Assembly (NCBI GenBank): GCA_002315735.1 | Contig: DCIA01000013.1 | Coordinates: forward strand, 62,001 to 126,000 | Direction of reading: 5' to 3' | Source: Clostridiales bacterium UBA1738 | GTDB lineage: Bacteria; Bacillota; Clostridia; UBA1381 | DNA: 64,000 nucleotides | Shown: positions 9,342-18,054 of the stretch, piece after piece | Layout: every line of letters starts with the position of its first letter | How positions within the stretch are numbered: position 1 is the stretch's first letter | Made by a program: the position numbers and the translations under genes | Notes under the pieces: model-generated | Told to the model about the DNA's origin: nothing | Databases searched by the model: none | What the model saw: the letters and a program-made list of their open reading frames with translations, nothing else

Positions 9342-10256
9342 TTATTGATTTTCTTCTACCTTTTTATTCAAATAAAAGTAGAAGCATGTGGCAAATATTA
9401 ATATAAAAAACGTGATTGTTCCGAGTGCCAAAGCCTGACCTACTCTTCCTTGAACAAAACCATATTGATAAAGCTGATATCCAAGTGATGTTGATGCACC
9501 GTTCGGTCCTCCGCCTGTCATAACCATAGGTTCTTGCATCACCTGAAATACACCTATAAGCTGCCTTATAATATTGAGTACCAACAAACCTGAAATTTGC
9601 GGAATTGACACATGAATAAATCTCCTTAATGGACCTGCACCATCAATTGTTGCCGCCTCATATAATGATAAATCAATACCCTGTATTGTTGTGTAGTATA
9701 AAAACATAGTACCGGGAAATCCTGCCCATGTCATCTCAATTACAATATACAAAATTGTAAATCTTGAATCATTAAGCCATATGTAAGGCTCCATCCCAAA
9801 TTTTGATAATATCATATTGAGCATACCTACTTCGTTAGGATAATAAATAAAATACCACAACAGAAGTATTGTAATTCCGGGTAATATTGCCGGCAGATAT
9901 ATTATCGTTCTTAGCCCATTCCTGAAATGAAGCATCTCATTTAACATAAATGCTATGATAACAGGAGGAATAAATCCTATAACAAAACTCCAGAAAACAT
10001 ACTGAACCGTATTCCATAAAACAGGCAAAAACTGAGTATCTCCGATAACCCTGATATAATTTTCAAATCCTATAAATTCGGTTGGCGTGTAGCCCTTCAT
10101 TTTAAAGAAGGACCACACTATCCCCATTACAGACGGACGCCATATCATAATATAAAGTACAATTACGGCAGGGAGCAATAACACCCACGCACTTAATGAT
10201 AACTTTATTTTTTGCTTTTTTTGCAATTTTAATCTTTTCTTATCTTCCAAAACCAT
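9342..10256 (-). CDS. Carbohydrate ABC transporter permease (MalF/UgpA/LplB type)
   Basis: 304 residues with a charged N-terminal tail, six hydrophobic segments, and the EAA loop DLSLYEAATIDGAGPLRRF. It is the partner permease of the downstream MalG-type gene, 16 nt away. It lies just after the solute-binding lipoprotein, giving the usual order binding protein, MalF, MalG. AAAGGA lies upstream of ATG 10256. The substrate is inferred only from context: oligosaccharides produced by the secreted enzymes of this locus. Confidence 0.9.
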   Translation of the reverse strand: MVLEDKKRLKLQKKQKIKLSLSAWVLLLPAVIVLYIMIWRPSVMGIVWSFFKMKGYTPTEFIGFENYIRVIGDTQFLPVLWNTVQYVFWSFVIGFIPPVIIAFMLNEMLHFRNGLRTIIYLPAILPGITILLLWYFIYYPNEVGMLNMILSKFGMEPYIWLNDSRFTILYIVIEMTWAGFPGTMFLYYTTIQGIDLSLYEAATIDGAGPLRRFIHVSIPQISGLLVLNIIRQLIGVFQVMQEPMVMTGGGPNGASTSLGYQLYQYGFVQGRVGQALALGTITFFILIFATCFYFYLNKKVEENQ

Positions 10257-10283
10257 ATTGCGGCATCCTTTCTTTGCTTTACA

Positions 10284-11687
10284 TTAATCGAGATTATCTA
10301 AATAGTTATGTTGAAAATCTTCATTCGCTTTTTTAACAAGAGCCTTAATATCAGCATTTTTGTTTGTTAATACTTCCTGAATGATACCATCAACAACAGC
10401 GTATAGTTCTTGAGCACATACAGGCTCTTCCGGGCGAAGTTCGATAGATGTGTCACTTAACGAATCATTATATAACTTAACGTGATTTAAATCGATATTT
10501 TTATACTTATCAATCATTTCTGTTATCAGTTGCTCAAGTTCAGTAGCCTCGTTAAACACAGACAGTCCTCTGATACCGATAGCTTTTTTATCCGCAGCCA
10601 TCTGGCTGTATGATTTATCTGCATTTGCTCTGCTGTCATCATTAATTTTAAATGTCTTTCCCGACTTTTCAAGCCACAAAATTGCAGCTTCGATTTGCTC
10701 CTCAGATGCACCGTCTGCAACAGTTGCAGTATAGCCGCCTGTTAATGTTACGTGCTTTTTAGGTCCTGCCGGAATTGCCATGATGCCTATTTTTTCGAGT
10801 GGCATTTCATATTTATAAACGCTGTCTGTAAAGTTGCCTGCGGCAATTATCATACCGACATTTCCGAGTGCAAATTGCTTAAAGTATTCATCAAGGTCAA
10901 TAAGGGCATTGTCTCCAAAAATATCATGCTTCCATTTTAAATCACTGATAAACTGCATTGCACTAACAAATTCATCGGAATCAAAAGTTGCCTTATATTT
11001 TCCTTCACCTTCTGACTTCATAAATTCAGTTCCGAAACTCCAAGCAATCGGTGTTGAAATCCAACCGCCGCAATTATTCATTGTAGGGATAATAAATCCT
11101 GCCTTACCTGTTGCTTCTTTAATCTTCTTGCCAAATTCAACAACCTCATCCCAATCCTTTGGCTGCATCGGGGTTCCGTCTGCATTCATAAGACCGGCTT
11201 TTTGGAACAGGTCAACATTGTATGCAAGACCAAGTGAATATGCATTTGTCGGGAATGTAACGATTTCATCGTTTCTTGAAATAAGTTTTAACACACTTTC
11301 ATTCCAAACACCGTCATAACCGAGCTTCTTTAATGCCTCTGTTAAATCCGAATAATAACCGCCTGATGCAATCTTTTCAATTTCGGTAAAGTTTGCATAG
11401 TAAAGGTCAGGAAGCTGCCCTGCCGCAGCCTTTGAATAAAATGTTTGAAGGTCAAATGCCCATGTATCGGGAACTATTGAAATATCAGGATTTTCTTTTT
11501 CAAATTCGTCCTTTTGATTATTAATTCTTGTTAAATCGTCACCTTCCTTTGCCGGCCAGTTTCCGACGGAAATTTCTGTTTTTCCTTCGCTGTTTTTACC
11601 GTTGCTGTTTGTCTTTGTACATCCCGTAATCATGGATATACTCATTGCCAATGACAAAATTCCAATTAATACTTTACTCATTTTCAT
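10284..11687 (-). CDS. Extracellular solute-binding lipoprotein (family 1) of sugar ABC importer
   Basis: 467 residues with a lipoprotein signal peptide ending in the lipobox SMITGC, so it is anchored to the outer face of the membrane by its Cys. The mature part has the periplasmic-binding-protein layout of family 1 (PDLYYANFTEIEKIASGGYY, VVEFGKKIKEATGKAGFI, GNVGMIIAAGNF). It delivers oligosaccharides to the two permeases encoded downstream. AAAGGAAG precedes ATG 11687. It follows an SLH protein gene by 18 nt, so importer and surface proteins appear co-transcribed. Confidence 0.92.
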   Translation of the reverse strand: MKMSKVLIGILSLAMSISMITGCTKTNSNGKNSEGKTEISVGNWPAKEGDDLTRINNQKDEFEKENPDISIVPDTWAFDLQTFYSKAAAGQLPDLYYANFTEIEKIASGGYYSDLTEALKKLGYDGVWNESVLKLISRNDEIVTFPTNAYSLGLAYNVDLFQKAGLMNADGTPMQPKDWDEVVEFGKKIKEATGKAGFIIPTMNNCGGWISTPIAWSFGTEFMKSEGEGKYKATFDSDEFVSAMQFISDLKWKHDIFGDNALIDLDEYFKQFALGNVGMIIAAGNFTDSVYKYEMPLEKIGIMAIPAGPKKHVTLTGGYTATVADGASEEQIEAAILWLEKSGKTFKINDDSRANADKSYSQMAADKKAIGIRGLSVFNEATELEQLITEMIDKYKNIDLNHVKLYNDSLSDTSIELRPEEPVCAQELYAVVDGIIQEVLTNKNADIKALVKKANEDFQHNYLDNLD

Positions 11688-11705
11688 AATAAATATCTTC
11701 CTTTC

Positions 11706-14291
11706 TTATCTGAATACAACAAAATTTCTCATTTGGGAACTATTTATATATACATATACCTTATCACAACCGCTGCCTGCCACCTTATATGTTATTATTT
11801 CCTCAGGAGCAATTTCACTAAATCTAGCTTTTCTGTCATTTGAATCGTAAAGCAATATCTTACTATTTTGCAGCGAGACCATTTGCTGCCAATCAGACGG
11901 ATCATCATAACTGATTTTAACAACTTGATCCTTAATATCATATACATATCCTATAATATCAAACCAACTACCGGTACTGTATCCGGTATTTGTTGCAACA
12001 TGTGTATGCGGGTCTGTATGAGGGCAATACGATACCGTATAAGCTATTACTTCGTCACCTATCCTGCTTTCAACACTAATAACATCTCCCGGATGAAGTT
12101 CCTCCGGATTGGGTTTGCATGTTGTTCTCAATTTAATTTTTTTCTTTTCGGAACCATGATACCCCTCTGCAAAATAAACCAGTTCATCATCTTCATTTAA
12201 TCCAACATTCACTTTATCAACAGCAAAACGTGTCGATACCCAGTAAGCAACACCCAAATTTGCTTTTAATTCTAAAACATCAGTAAAAAAGTATTCATCA
12301 TCAAGTGTATATGAGTATGATATATATTCATAAGTTCTTTCAAATTCAAGATTTGAAACCGAAGCTACCGCATATTCTTTATTATCCGCAGTTTGCACAT
12401 TGCTCGGCACTCCGAAGATAACTGAATCTGAATTCATAATGGTTTTATGTCCCAGACGTTTGCTGAGGTTATCGTAGAGTTTTGAGCCTTCTTCAATTTT
12501 AACAAGCATATTGTCACTTGTCTTTTTTGTTTTGTCTGTAACCGAAGTCGGTAAATCAAGCATAATAATATTGCCTTCGTCATCAAGCTCATATGCAGCA
12601 ACTTGAGGCTTTAAAGCGTCTTCTCCTAATACACCATACGCCAACTTCATATCCTTATACCGAACACCATCAATTTTAATTTTATCTTTTGCCACAAATT
12701 TTTTCACACCGGTTTCTTTTGTATACATCTTAATATTAAGTTCATCCGTTTTTTCTTTGTAACGTGCCGAAATCAAATAGGCAAATTTATTTGCTTTCCT
12801 TCCGTCATTAACCTTTGCAATTCTTCCGGCAAAGTCAAGAAACAATACCGCTTCATCATTTATCTTGCAATCTGATTTCATATCAGTTTTATAAAATACA
12901 TAATCGATATCGTTAATACTGTATACTGTATAATCATCTTCGTCAGAAACAGAGTTTATTTTGCCTTTAATCGTGTCTGATGATACAACAAGTTTAATTA
13001 CATCATTGTCCTTTGATTCAAACACGCTTATTATACTGTCAAATGAAATCTCCGAAAGATTTATACCTGAGCCGTCCGGTGTAATAAAAGTTATTTTTTC
13101 ATAACTGTCAATATCAATTTTACGGTTTGGTATTTTTGTATCACAACATTCAAGATAAACAGTTCTCTCATCCGGAATCGAAACAATACGGTAATTTTCA
13201 TAATCACTTATGATAGCAACATCATAGGAACCGCTATTGGAACTATCTACTAATCTGACTTCATAAAAATCACTTGCTAAAATCTCGTTCATTCCCGTTG
13301 TTACATAGGAACCATTAAATATCAGATTCAGGTTTTTACTTACTTTAACCGTTCTTTTTCTATTGTCTTGAGTATAATAGGTCAAAACATCGCCGGAGGA
13401 GGAAAATTTAGGTCTGTTTTCATATTTGTTTAGTGATAAAATGTCATCTTCTTTTCTTGCTTTTATCCATATAAGTTTTTCTTTTTTTTCGTCAAAAGAA
13501 TATATATATTCAACTTCACGCCCTAAAAATTCATCAGCATTTATTCCGTTAAGTTCCAATTCTATATCATCTATTTGTATTTTATCAAGCCTGACTGTAT
13601 CTCCATAAATACTTACACCGTCTGCTCCGGTAACAACGCCACGTCCCAGATAAATATCCCTGTAAGCCGAAAGATATGTTCCTCCTTTACTCTTGTATAC
13701 CGGAGTGCCGTTCTTTATTTCATCCATCTCTAATATCTCAGATGTAAGAGCGTTATAAAACATTACAAGCATATCAGCATATGTAATACTGCCGCTTGAT
13801 TTGACATTTTTATAAAGTTTTATATCGTTAGCCATTAAGTCAATTCCGGTTGTCCAACTGCCTCGTATTTGCACCATAGGTTCATAGCCCAGCGCAAACA
13901 ATAAAATTTTTGCTGCTTCGGTTCTTGTAATGGCATCATCGGGGCGAAATAATTTTTCACTGCCAACGGACAGGATATTCATCTCAACCAAAGCCGCAAT
14001 CGACTCGGCAGCGAAATGTGTCGCCGGAACATCATGATAGTAAACTTCCTTTGAATTCATATCATTTCCGAATACCTTGTGTGCCATTACAGCAAATTCT
14101 GCCCTTGTAAACTCTCCTATATCCGCAATCATATCCTCGGTATAGTCACTGTTGATATATCCCAAAGCACTCAATACATCACATGCTTCGCTTGCAGCGG
14201 AACTTACTTTTGAATCTTCTGCATATGTACTGACAAAAGTCATCGGCAACATACTTAAAACTAAAACTAAAGTTATTATTTTTTTAATCAT
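11706..14291 (-). CDS. Large secreted SLH-domain surface protein
   Basis: 861 residues with a Sec signal peptide (MIKKIITLVLVLSMLPMTFV, cut after STYA). Residues about 30-200 hold SLH repeats: GEFTRAEFAVMAHKVFG, then SEKLFRPDDAITRTEAAKIL. SLH domains bind pyruvylated secondary cell-wall polymers and tether proteins to the surface. The remaining 650 residues are beta-rich repeats without a recognised catalytic motif. GAGAGGTGAT lies 9 nt before ATG. It sits between another SLH protein and the sugar-binding lipoprotein and may display or scaffold glycan binding. Function of the long C-part is unknown. Confidence 0.8.
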   Translation of the reverse strand: MIKKIITLVLVLSMLPMTFVSTYAEDSKVSSAASEACDVLSALGYINSDYTEDMIADIGEFTRAEFAVMAHKVFGNDMNSKEVYYHDVPATHFAAESIAALVEMNILSVGSEKLFRPDDAITRTEAAKILLFALGYEPMVQIRGSWTTGIDLMANDIKLYKNVKSSGSITYADMLVMFYNALTSEILEMDEIKNGTPVYKSKGGTYLSAYRDIYLGRGVVTGADGVSIYGDTVRLDKIQIDDIELELNGINADEFLGREVEYIYSFDEKKEKLIWIKARKEDDILSLNKYENRPKFSSSGDVLTYYTQDNRKRTVKVSKNLNLIFNGSYVTTGMNEILASDFYEVRLVDSSNSGSYDVAIISDYENYRIVSIPDERTVYLECCDTKIPNRKIDIDSYEKITFITPDGSGINLSEISFDSIISVFESKDNDVIKLVVSSDTIKGKINSVSDEDDYTVYSINDIDYVFYKTDMKSDCKINDEAVLFLDFAGRIAKVNDGRKANKFAYLISARYKEKTDELNIKMYTKETGVKKFVAKDKIKIDGVRYKDMKLAYGVLGEDALKPQVAAYELDDEGNIIMLDLPTSVTDKTKKTSDNMLVKIEEGSKLYDNLSKRLGHKTIMNSDSVIFGVPSNVQTADNKEYAVASVSNLEFERTYEYISYSYTLDDEYFFTDVLELKANLGVAYWVSTRFAVDKVNVGLNEDDELVYFAEGYHGSEKKKIKLRTTCKPNPEELHPGDVISVESRIGDEVIAYTVSYCPHTDPHTHVATNTGYSTGSWFDIIGYVYDIKDQVVKISYDDPSDWQQMVSLQNSKILLYDSNDRKARFSEIAPEEIITYKVAGSGCDKVYVYINSSQMRNFVVFR

Positions 14292-14307
14292 ACCAAGATA
14301 TCACCTC

Positions 14308-15750
14308 TCAATCCAAGTACGTCAACGCTCTGTTAATAATAACAGCTGCCTGTGCACGGGTCGCTTCCCCGTTAGGTTCAAACATATTATCCCCTATGCC
14401 ATTGATAATGCCGAGATTGCAAAGTTCTGCTATTGCCTCATTTGCATAATCTCCACAAGAGGATTTGTCCGCAAAAATGTTTATCTGTGCTGAAGCAACA
14501 TATCCCTTAAGTTTCATTGCATTATATATCATTACCGCCATATCCTGTCTTGAAATACCTATGCCTGCACCAAAATTGCCATTGTCTGTACCGTTTGATA
14601 TGCCGAATTTCTTTGCGATATTGACATAAGGCTCAAACCAAGCATCCGAATTCACATCTGCAAAACCTGCACTTTGTGCTTCTTCATTTTGTAAACCCAT
14701 CGCACATACAATCATTTTTACAAATTCTTCACGCTTGACCTGATTGTTCGGTCTGAACAGATGTTCCGATACACCGTTTACAATGCCCTTGTCAAAAAGT
14801 TCCGAAATATCCCTGTATGCCCACTCAACAGAGGTAAGGTCTTCAAACCTTATATTGATTGGTATTGCTGTTTGATTTGTACCTGTCGTTCCAATCTGCA
14901 CTGAGCCAATACCGGACGGAGTATATGTTCCTTGGAAATTACTTCCGCCGCTTCCTACCGAACCTTGTGATGGTTTAACAGCAGCATCATATGCCGCTTT
15001 AAAATCCGGTATATCCGAATACTCGCCTTTTATTGCAGTATATACGCTCATTTTATCCGTAAGCGATGAAATGCCGATTATATCTTTATAGCTTTCCATC
15101 ACTTTTTTAAGGTTTGCCGGGCCGTTGCTGTTCTTGGTGGCAGTCAGAATCAACGCTTTTTTCGCACATAAAGCTAAATCGTCATAATCCGAAATACCCT
15201 TTTTCTTCATTTTGGAGCAAAAATACGAATTTTGCTCATCTGTATTTACAAGTTCATCAATATAGTTTATAAGAACTGTATCATCACAGAACAAGTCTTT
15301 TATATAGTTTACAGCGTCAATGCTTTCTCCATTATTAAGTTTATTGATTACCTCACTCGCAACACTATCTTTTTCTTCCTCAATAGTAAATACGAATTTT
15401 TGCGATGTAAATGTGTCATCCGATACCGCCCTTATATAGGCAACATACTCACCGCTTTTAGGTACTTTCACATTGAAACCGAACTCTCCGTTCTCGTTCG
15501 ACTCTAACGTCTTTGCAAAAATACTTTGACTGCCTTTTGTATAATCATTTTCAATAGCATCGGGAGTTATCTCATTTGGAAGTATCTGCACAAAAAACAA
15601 TTCCTTATTTTCTGTTTTTCCCGAAACGGTAATTTCGTTTTGCTGTGCAGCTCTTTTTACCGAACACTCTGCAGCACTTGCATATGTAAAAGCAGAAAAA
15701 ACAGTACCAAGCAAAACAAATGCCATTATTAACTTTTTAATAGTCTTCAT
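14308..15750 (-). CDS. Secreted protein with C-terminal SLH domains
   Basis: 480 residues. It has an N-terminal signal peptide cut near SAFTYASA, an Ig/adhesin-like domain (GKTENKELFFVQILP, GEFGFNVKVPKSGEY), a helical middle, and three SLH motifs near residues 310-480. The SLH motifs include VKREEFVKMIVCAMG, GISRQDMAVMIYNAM and GEATRAQAAVIINRAL. ATG 15750 is preferred: GGTGGAGAG precedes it, and an in-frame GTG at 15759 lies within that site. It is likely a wall-anchored companion of the secreted glycan proteins encoded just upstream. No catalytic domain is seen. Confidence 0.85.
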   Translation of the reverse strand: MKTIKKLIMAFVLLGTVFSAFTYASAAECSVKRAAQQNEITVSGKTENKELFFVQILPNEITPDAIENDYTKGSQSIFAKTLESNENGEFGFNVKVPKSGEYVAYIRAVSDDTFTSQKFVFTIEEEKDSVASEVINKLNNGESIDAVNYIKDLFCDDTVLINYIDELVNTDEQNSYFCSKMKKKGISDYDDLALCAKKALILTATKNSNGPANLKKVMESYKDIIGISSLTDKMSVYTAIKGEYSDIPDFKAAYDAAVKPSQGSVGSGGSNFQGTYTPSGIGSVQIGTTGTNQTAIPINIRFEDLTSVEWAYRDISELFDKGIVNGVSEHLFRPNNQVKREEFVKMIVCAMGLQNEEAQSAGFADVNSDAWFEPYVNIAKKFGISNGTDNGNFGAGIGISRQDMAVMIYNAMKLKGYVASAQINIFADKSSCGDYANEAIAELCNLGIINGIGDNMFEPNGEATRAQAAVIINRALTYLD

Positions 15751-15765
15751 TCTCTCCACCTCGTT

Positions 15766-18024
15766 TTACTTTAGTACCAAAGCTTTTGATATCGGTAACA
15801 TACCGTTAAAACTGTCCAGAGCAATAATGTCTGCCTCGTCATATTCTTCAGCCATTTCCGGAATCAAAACATTTATCTCTTCAATCTGACCTGCAGAATT
15901 ATCTCCCAACTCGGCTGTATCATACTTACTGTAAACCAATTCATTACCCTTATAAAAAGCTAATATATAATGTAATAAATATTTCTCACCCGTTGAATTA
16001 TTATATAATATCTGTAAATTTGCATTTCCCGGTGACAATTTTGAAACGCTGTCTATGGCAGAACCGTTTTGGAGAATATCAAACAATTCAGTGCTTACCG
16101 TACCTTTTCCGACTGTAAAATCAATGCTGTAATCCTGTGACATCTCCATATCGTTTACATTGCGGCATTTATTTATATGCACAGTGTATTTCTTTCCCGA
16201 GACCAAGTAATCAACAGGTGATAACTCGTATTTTCCATTTGAATAACGGTCTGTCGTTGTAATGGGATTCGGGTCACCGCTTTCTGTAATATAAATGTTT
16301 CCCTTAGTCATATCATCGGGCATCATTCTCTGACCGAAATCAACAATTATTTTATTTGAAGACGGACTAACCGAATCAAGCGGCTGAATTATATCGCCTT
16401 CATATACTGACACACTCTTTGGGGATAATTTCGGTGCTGATAAGTAAATAGCATTAACGATAAAATTATCTATTTTCGGAACATTTACATCTGCATTATT
16501 TTTGCTTACATCTATTGAATTAAATACCCATTCAAACAAATTAACTGTTGAGTCTGTCCATGTTCCGGAATTATTATAAACATCTTCATCTAAATCATTT
16601 GTAATTTTAACAGTCCATGCACCTGTGCCTGCAGCGAAATCTATTTTAACGTGTCCCCATGTTTTTGTGCCGAGTGCCGTCATACCGTCATAGGGAATCA
16701 TATTCATTCCATATCCGTCCTTTGTCCTGTAAACACCAAGTGTCATACCGGAGAAGTTTTCAATATCACCCGTATAAAAATCGTAATCTATGGTAAAATT
16801 ATCTCTCTCCAGCTTCGGCACAAAATAGTATTGCAGTCCGCGCGAGGCCTGTATATTACCATACATAGGCGTTAATGCCTTCCCACCGTCTTTTCCGTTG
16901 ACTATGCCAGTAGCCGTCCATGTCCTAAATCCTCCGAGAGTTATATACTTATCGTCATAATGCTCAAGACATGTATCATTTGTCCAATCTTCAAAATCCT
17001 CATATTCGATATATTGCCCATCATTAATAATAGGCACATTCTCCAAAGTTTTAAAAGAAAACTCTTTTTTAGTTACAACCTTACCGCTTTTTGTCTGTAA
17101 TCCATCAAGAGTAAATGTATATGTGGTATTATATTCAAGCTTTTGAGATGTAATTAAAATTGAAAGCTTATTATTCTCAAATTTTGTTTCGTAGGAAAGA
17201 TTACCATCAAGAGTGATACATTCATCCGAAAATACTTCAAGTTCTTCACTTCCAAAATCAATATTTATTTCACCAAGCTTAATGTCAACATTGTTAAGAT
17301 CCTCTTGTATAATACCAAACTTATCGTATAAAGAAATTGCTTCATCGTAAATATCATAATTTACATTTTCATAAAATTTATAAACTTTAAAATTATCGAA
17401 TTTAATCTTATTACCGGCATTTGCATTACCGTGAAGTCTTGCCATCAGAACCAGATCCTCACCATTTAAAACCGATGAAACACTTTCATGTTTACAAGGC
17501 GCATTACCAACAAACCAAGAGGTATTTTCAAGGTCAATCGTCATTGTGACACTGTTCCAACCTTGTGAATAATTCATATTAATATAAGCATTTGTATCTG
17601 AACTATTTTTTAAATAGAACCAATCGCACCACGAGCCATTTGCATAATAATCAAAGCTTATTTCATACTTGGCTATACCATCTTCTTCTATATCCCCCGG
17701 CAATGTAAAATAGAAAAAATTATTATCACCTTGTTTATGCCCTTCCATCGAAAGTGCTTTATCGCTCGCGTTTGTATGCTCGTCTAACACAGGAGTTGTT
17801 GTTGAATCAGTATACCATCTGCCTTTTTGTGCAGTCTCTTTTACATATGCTTCATTCCATGAGGCCAGCGTTGCATCAGAAATATTATTAAAATCCTCAA
17901 AATATATTTGCTCTTTTACATACTGTTTCGTTTCAGCAGATACCAATTGTGGTACAGATAACTGTACCACAATTGGTATAACTGCAAGAAAAGTACATAA
18001 ATTTTGCTTAAATTTATATTTCAT
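15766..18024 (-). CDS. Secreted multi-module carbohydrate-binding-like protein
   Basis: About 752 residues. The signal peptide ends VPQLVSA; residues 30-210 are a jelly-roll-like module (EQIYFEDFNN to DNFKVYKF). Then come Ig-like Big_5-type domains (INIDFGSEELEVFS, IIVDFGQRMMPDDM) and a second jelly-roll (QYIEYEDFEDW). No catalytic residues are recognised, so I infer a glycan-binding surface or secreted protein. The first module is clearly paralogous to the last module of the next gene (YEISFDYYANGSWCDWFYLK in both). The start at 18024 has CGGAGA 7 nt upstream. The signal-peptide codons contain a perfect 18-bp inverted repeat. Confidence 0.75.
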   Translation of the reverse strand: MKYKFKQNLCTFLAVIPIVVQLSVPQLVSAETKQYVKEQIYFEDFNNISDATLASWNEAYVKETAQKGRWYTDSTTTPVLDEHTNASDKALSMEGHKQGDNNFFYFTLPGDIEEDGIAKYEISFDYYANGSWCDWFYLKNSSDTNAYINMNYSQGWNSVTMTIDLENTSWFVGNAPCKHESVSSVLNGEDLVLMARLHGNANAGNKIKFDNFKVYKFYENVNYDIYDEAISLYDKFGIIQEDLNNVDIKLGEINIDFGSEELEVFSDECITLDGNLSYETKFENNKLSILITSQKLEYNTTYTFTLDGLQTKSGKVVTKKEFSFKTLENVPIINDGQYIEYEDFEDWTNDTCLEHYDDKYITLGGFRTWTATGIVNGKDGGKALTPMYGNIQASRGLQYYFVPKLERDNFTIDYDFYTGDIENFSGMTLGVYRTKDGYGMNMIPYDGMTALGTKTWGHVKIDFAAGTGAWTVKITNDLDEDVYNNSGTWTDSTVNLFEWVFNSIDVSKNNADVNVPKIDNFIVNAIYLSAPKLSPKSVSVYEGDIIQPLDSVSPSSNKIIVDFGQRMMPDDMTKGNIYITESGDPNPITTTDRYSNGKYELSPVDYLVSGKKYTVHINKCRNVNDMEMSQDYSIDFTVGKGTVSTELFDILQNGSAIDSVSKLSPGNANLQILYNNSTGEKYLLHYILAFYKGNELVYSKYDTAELGDNSAGQIEEINVLIPEMAEEYDEADIIALDSFNGMLPISKALVLK
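17940..17979 (-). repeat. Perfect 18-bp inverted repeat inside signal-peptide codons
   Basis: The arms 17940..17957 and 17962..17979 are exact reverse complements around the 4-nt spacer ATAA. They encode IPIVVQLSVPQLV in the signal peptide of the 15766..18024 gene, starting about 45 nt after its ATG. In mRNA this would form a very stable stem-loop in early coding sequence. The paralogous gene at 18055..20493 has a similar peptide (TQLVIPQMVSA) without the palindrome. Confidence 0.9.
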
Positions 18025-18054
18025 AACAGTCTCCGTTTCTTTAAAATTCCGCAA

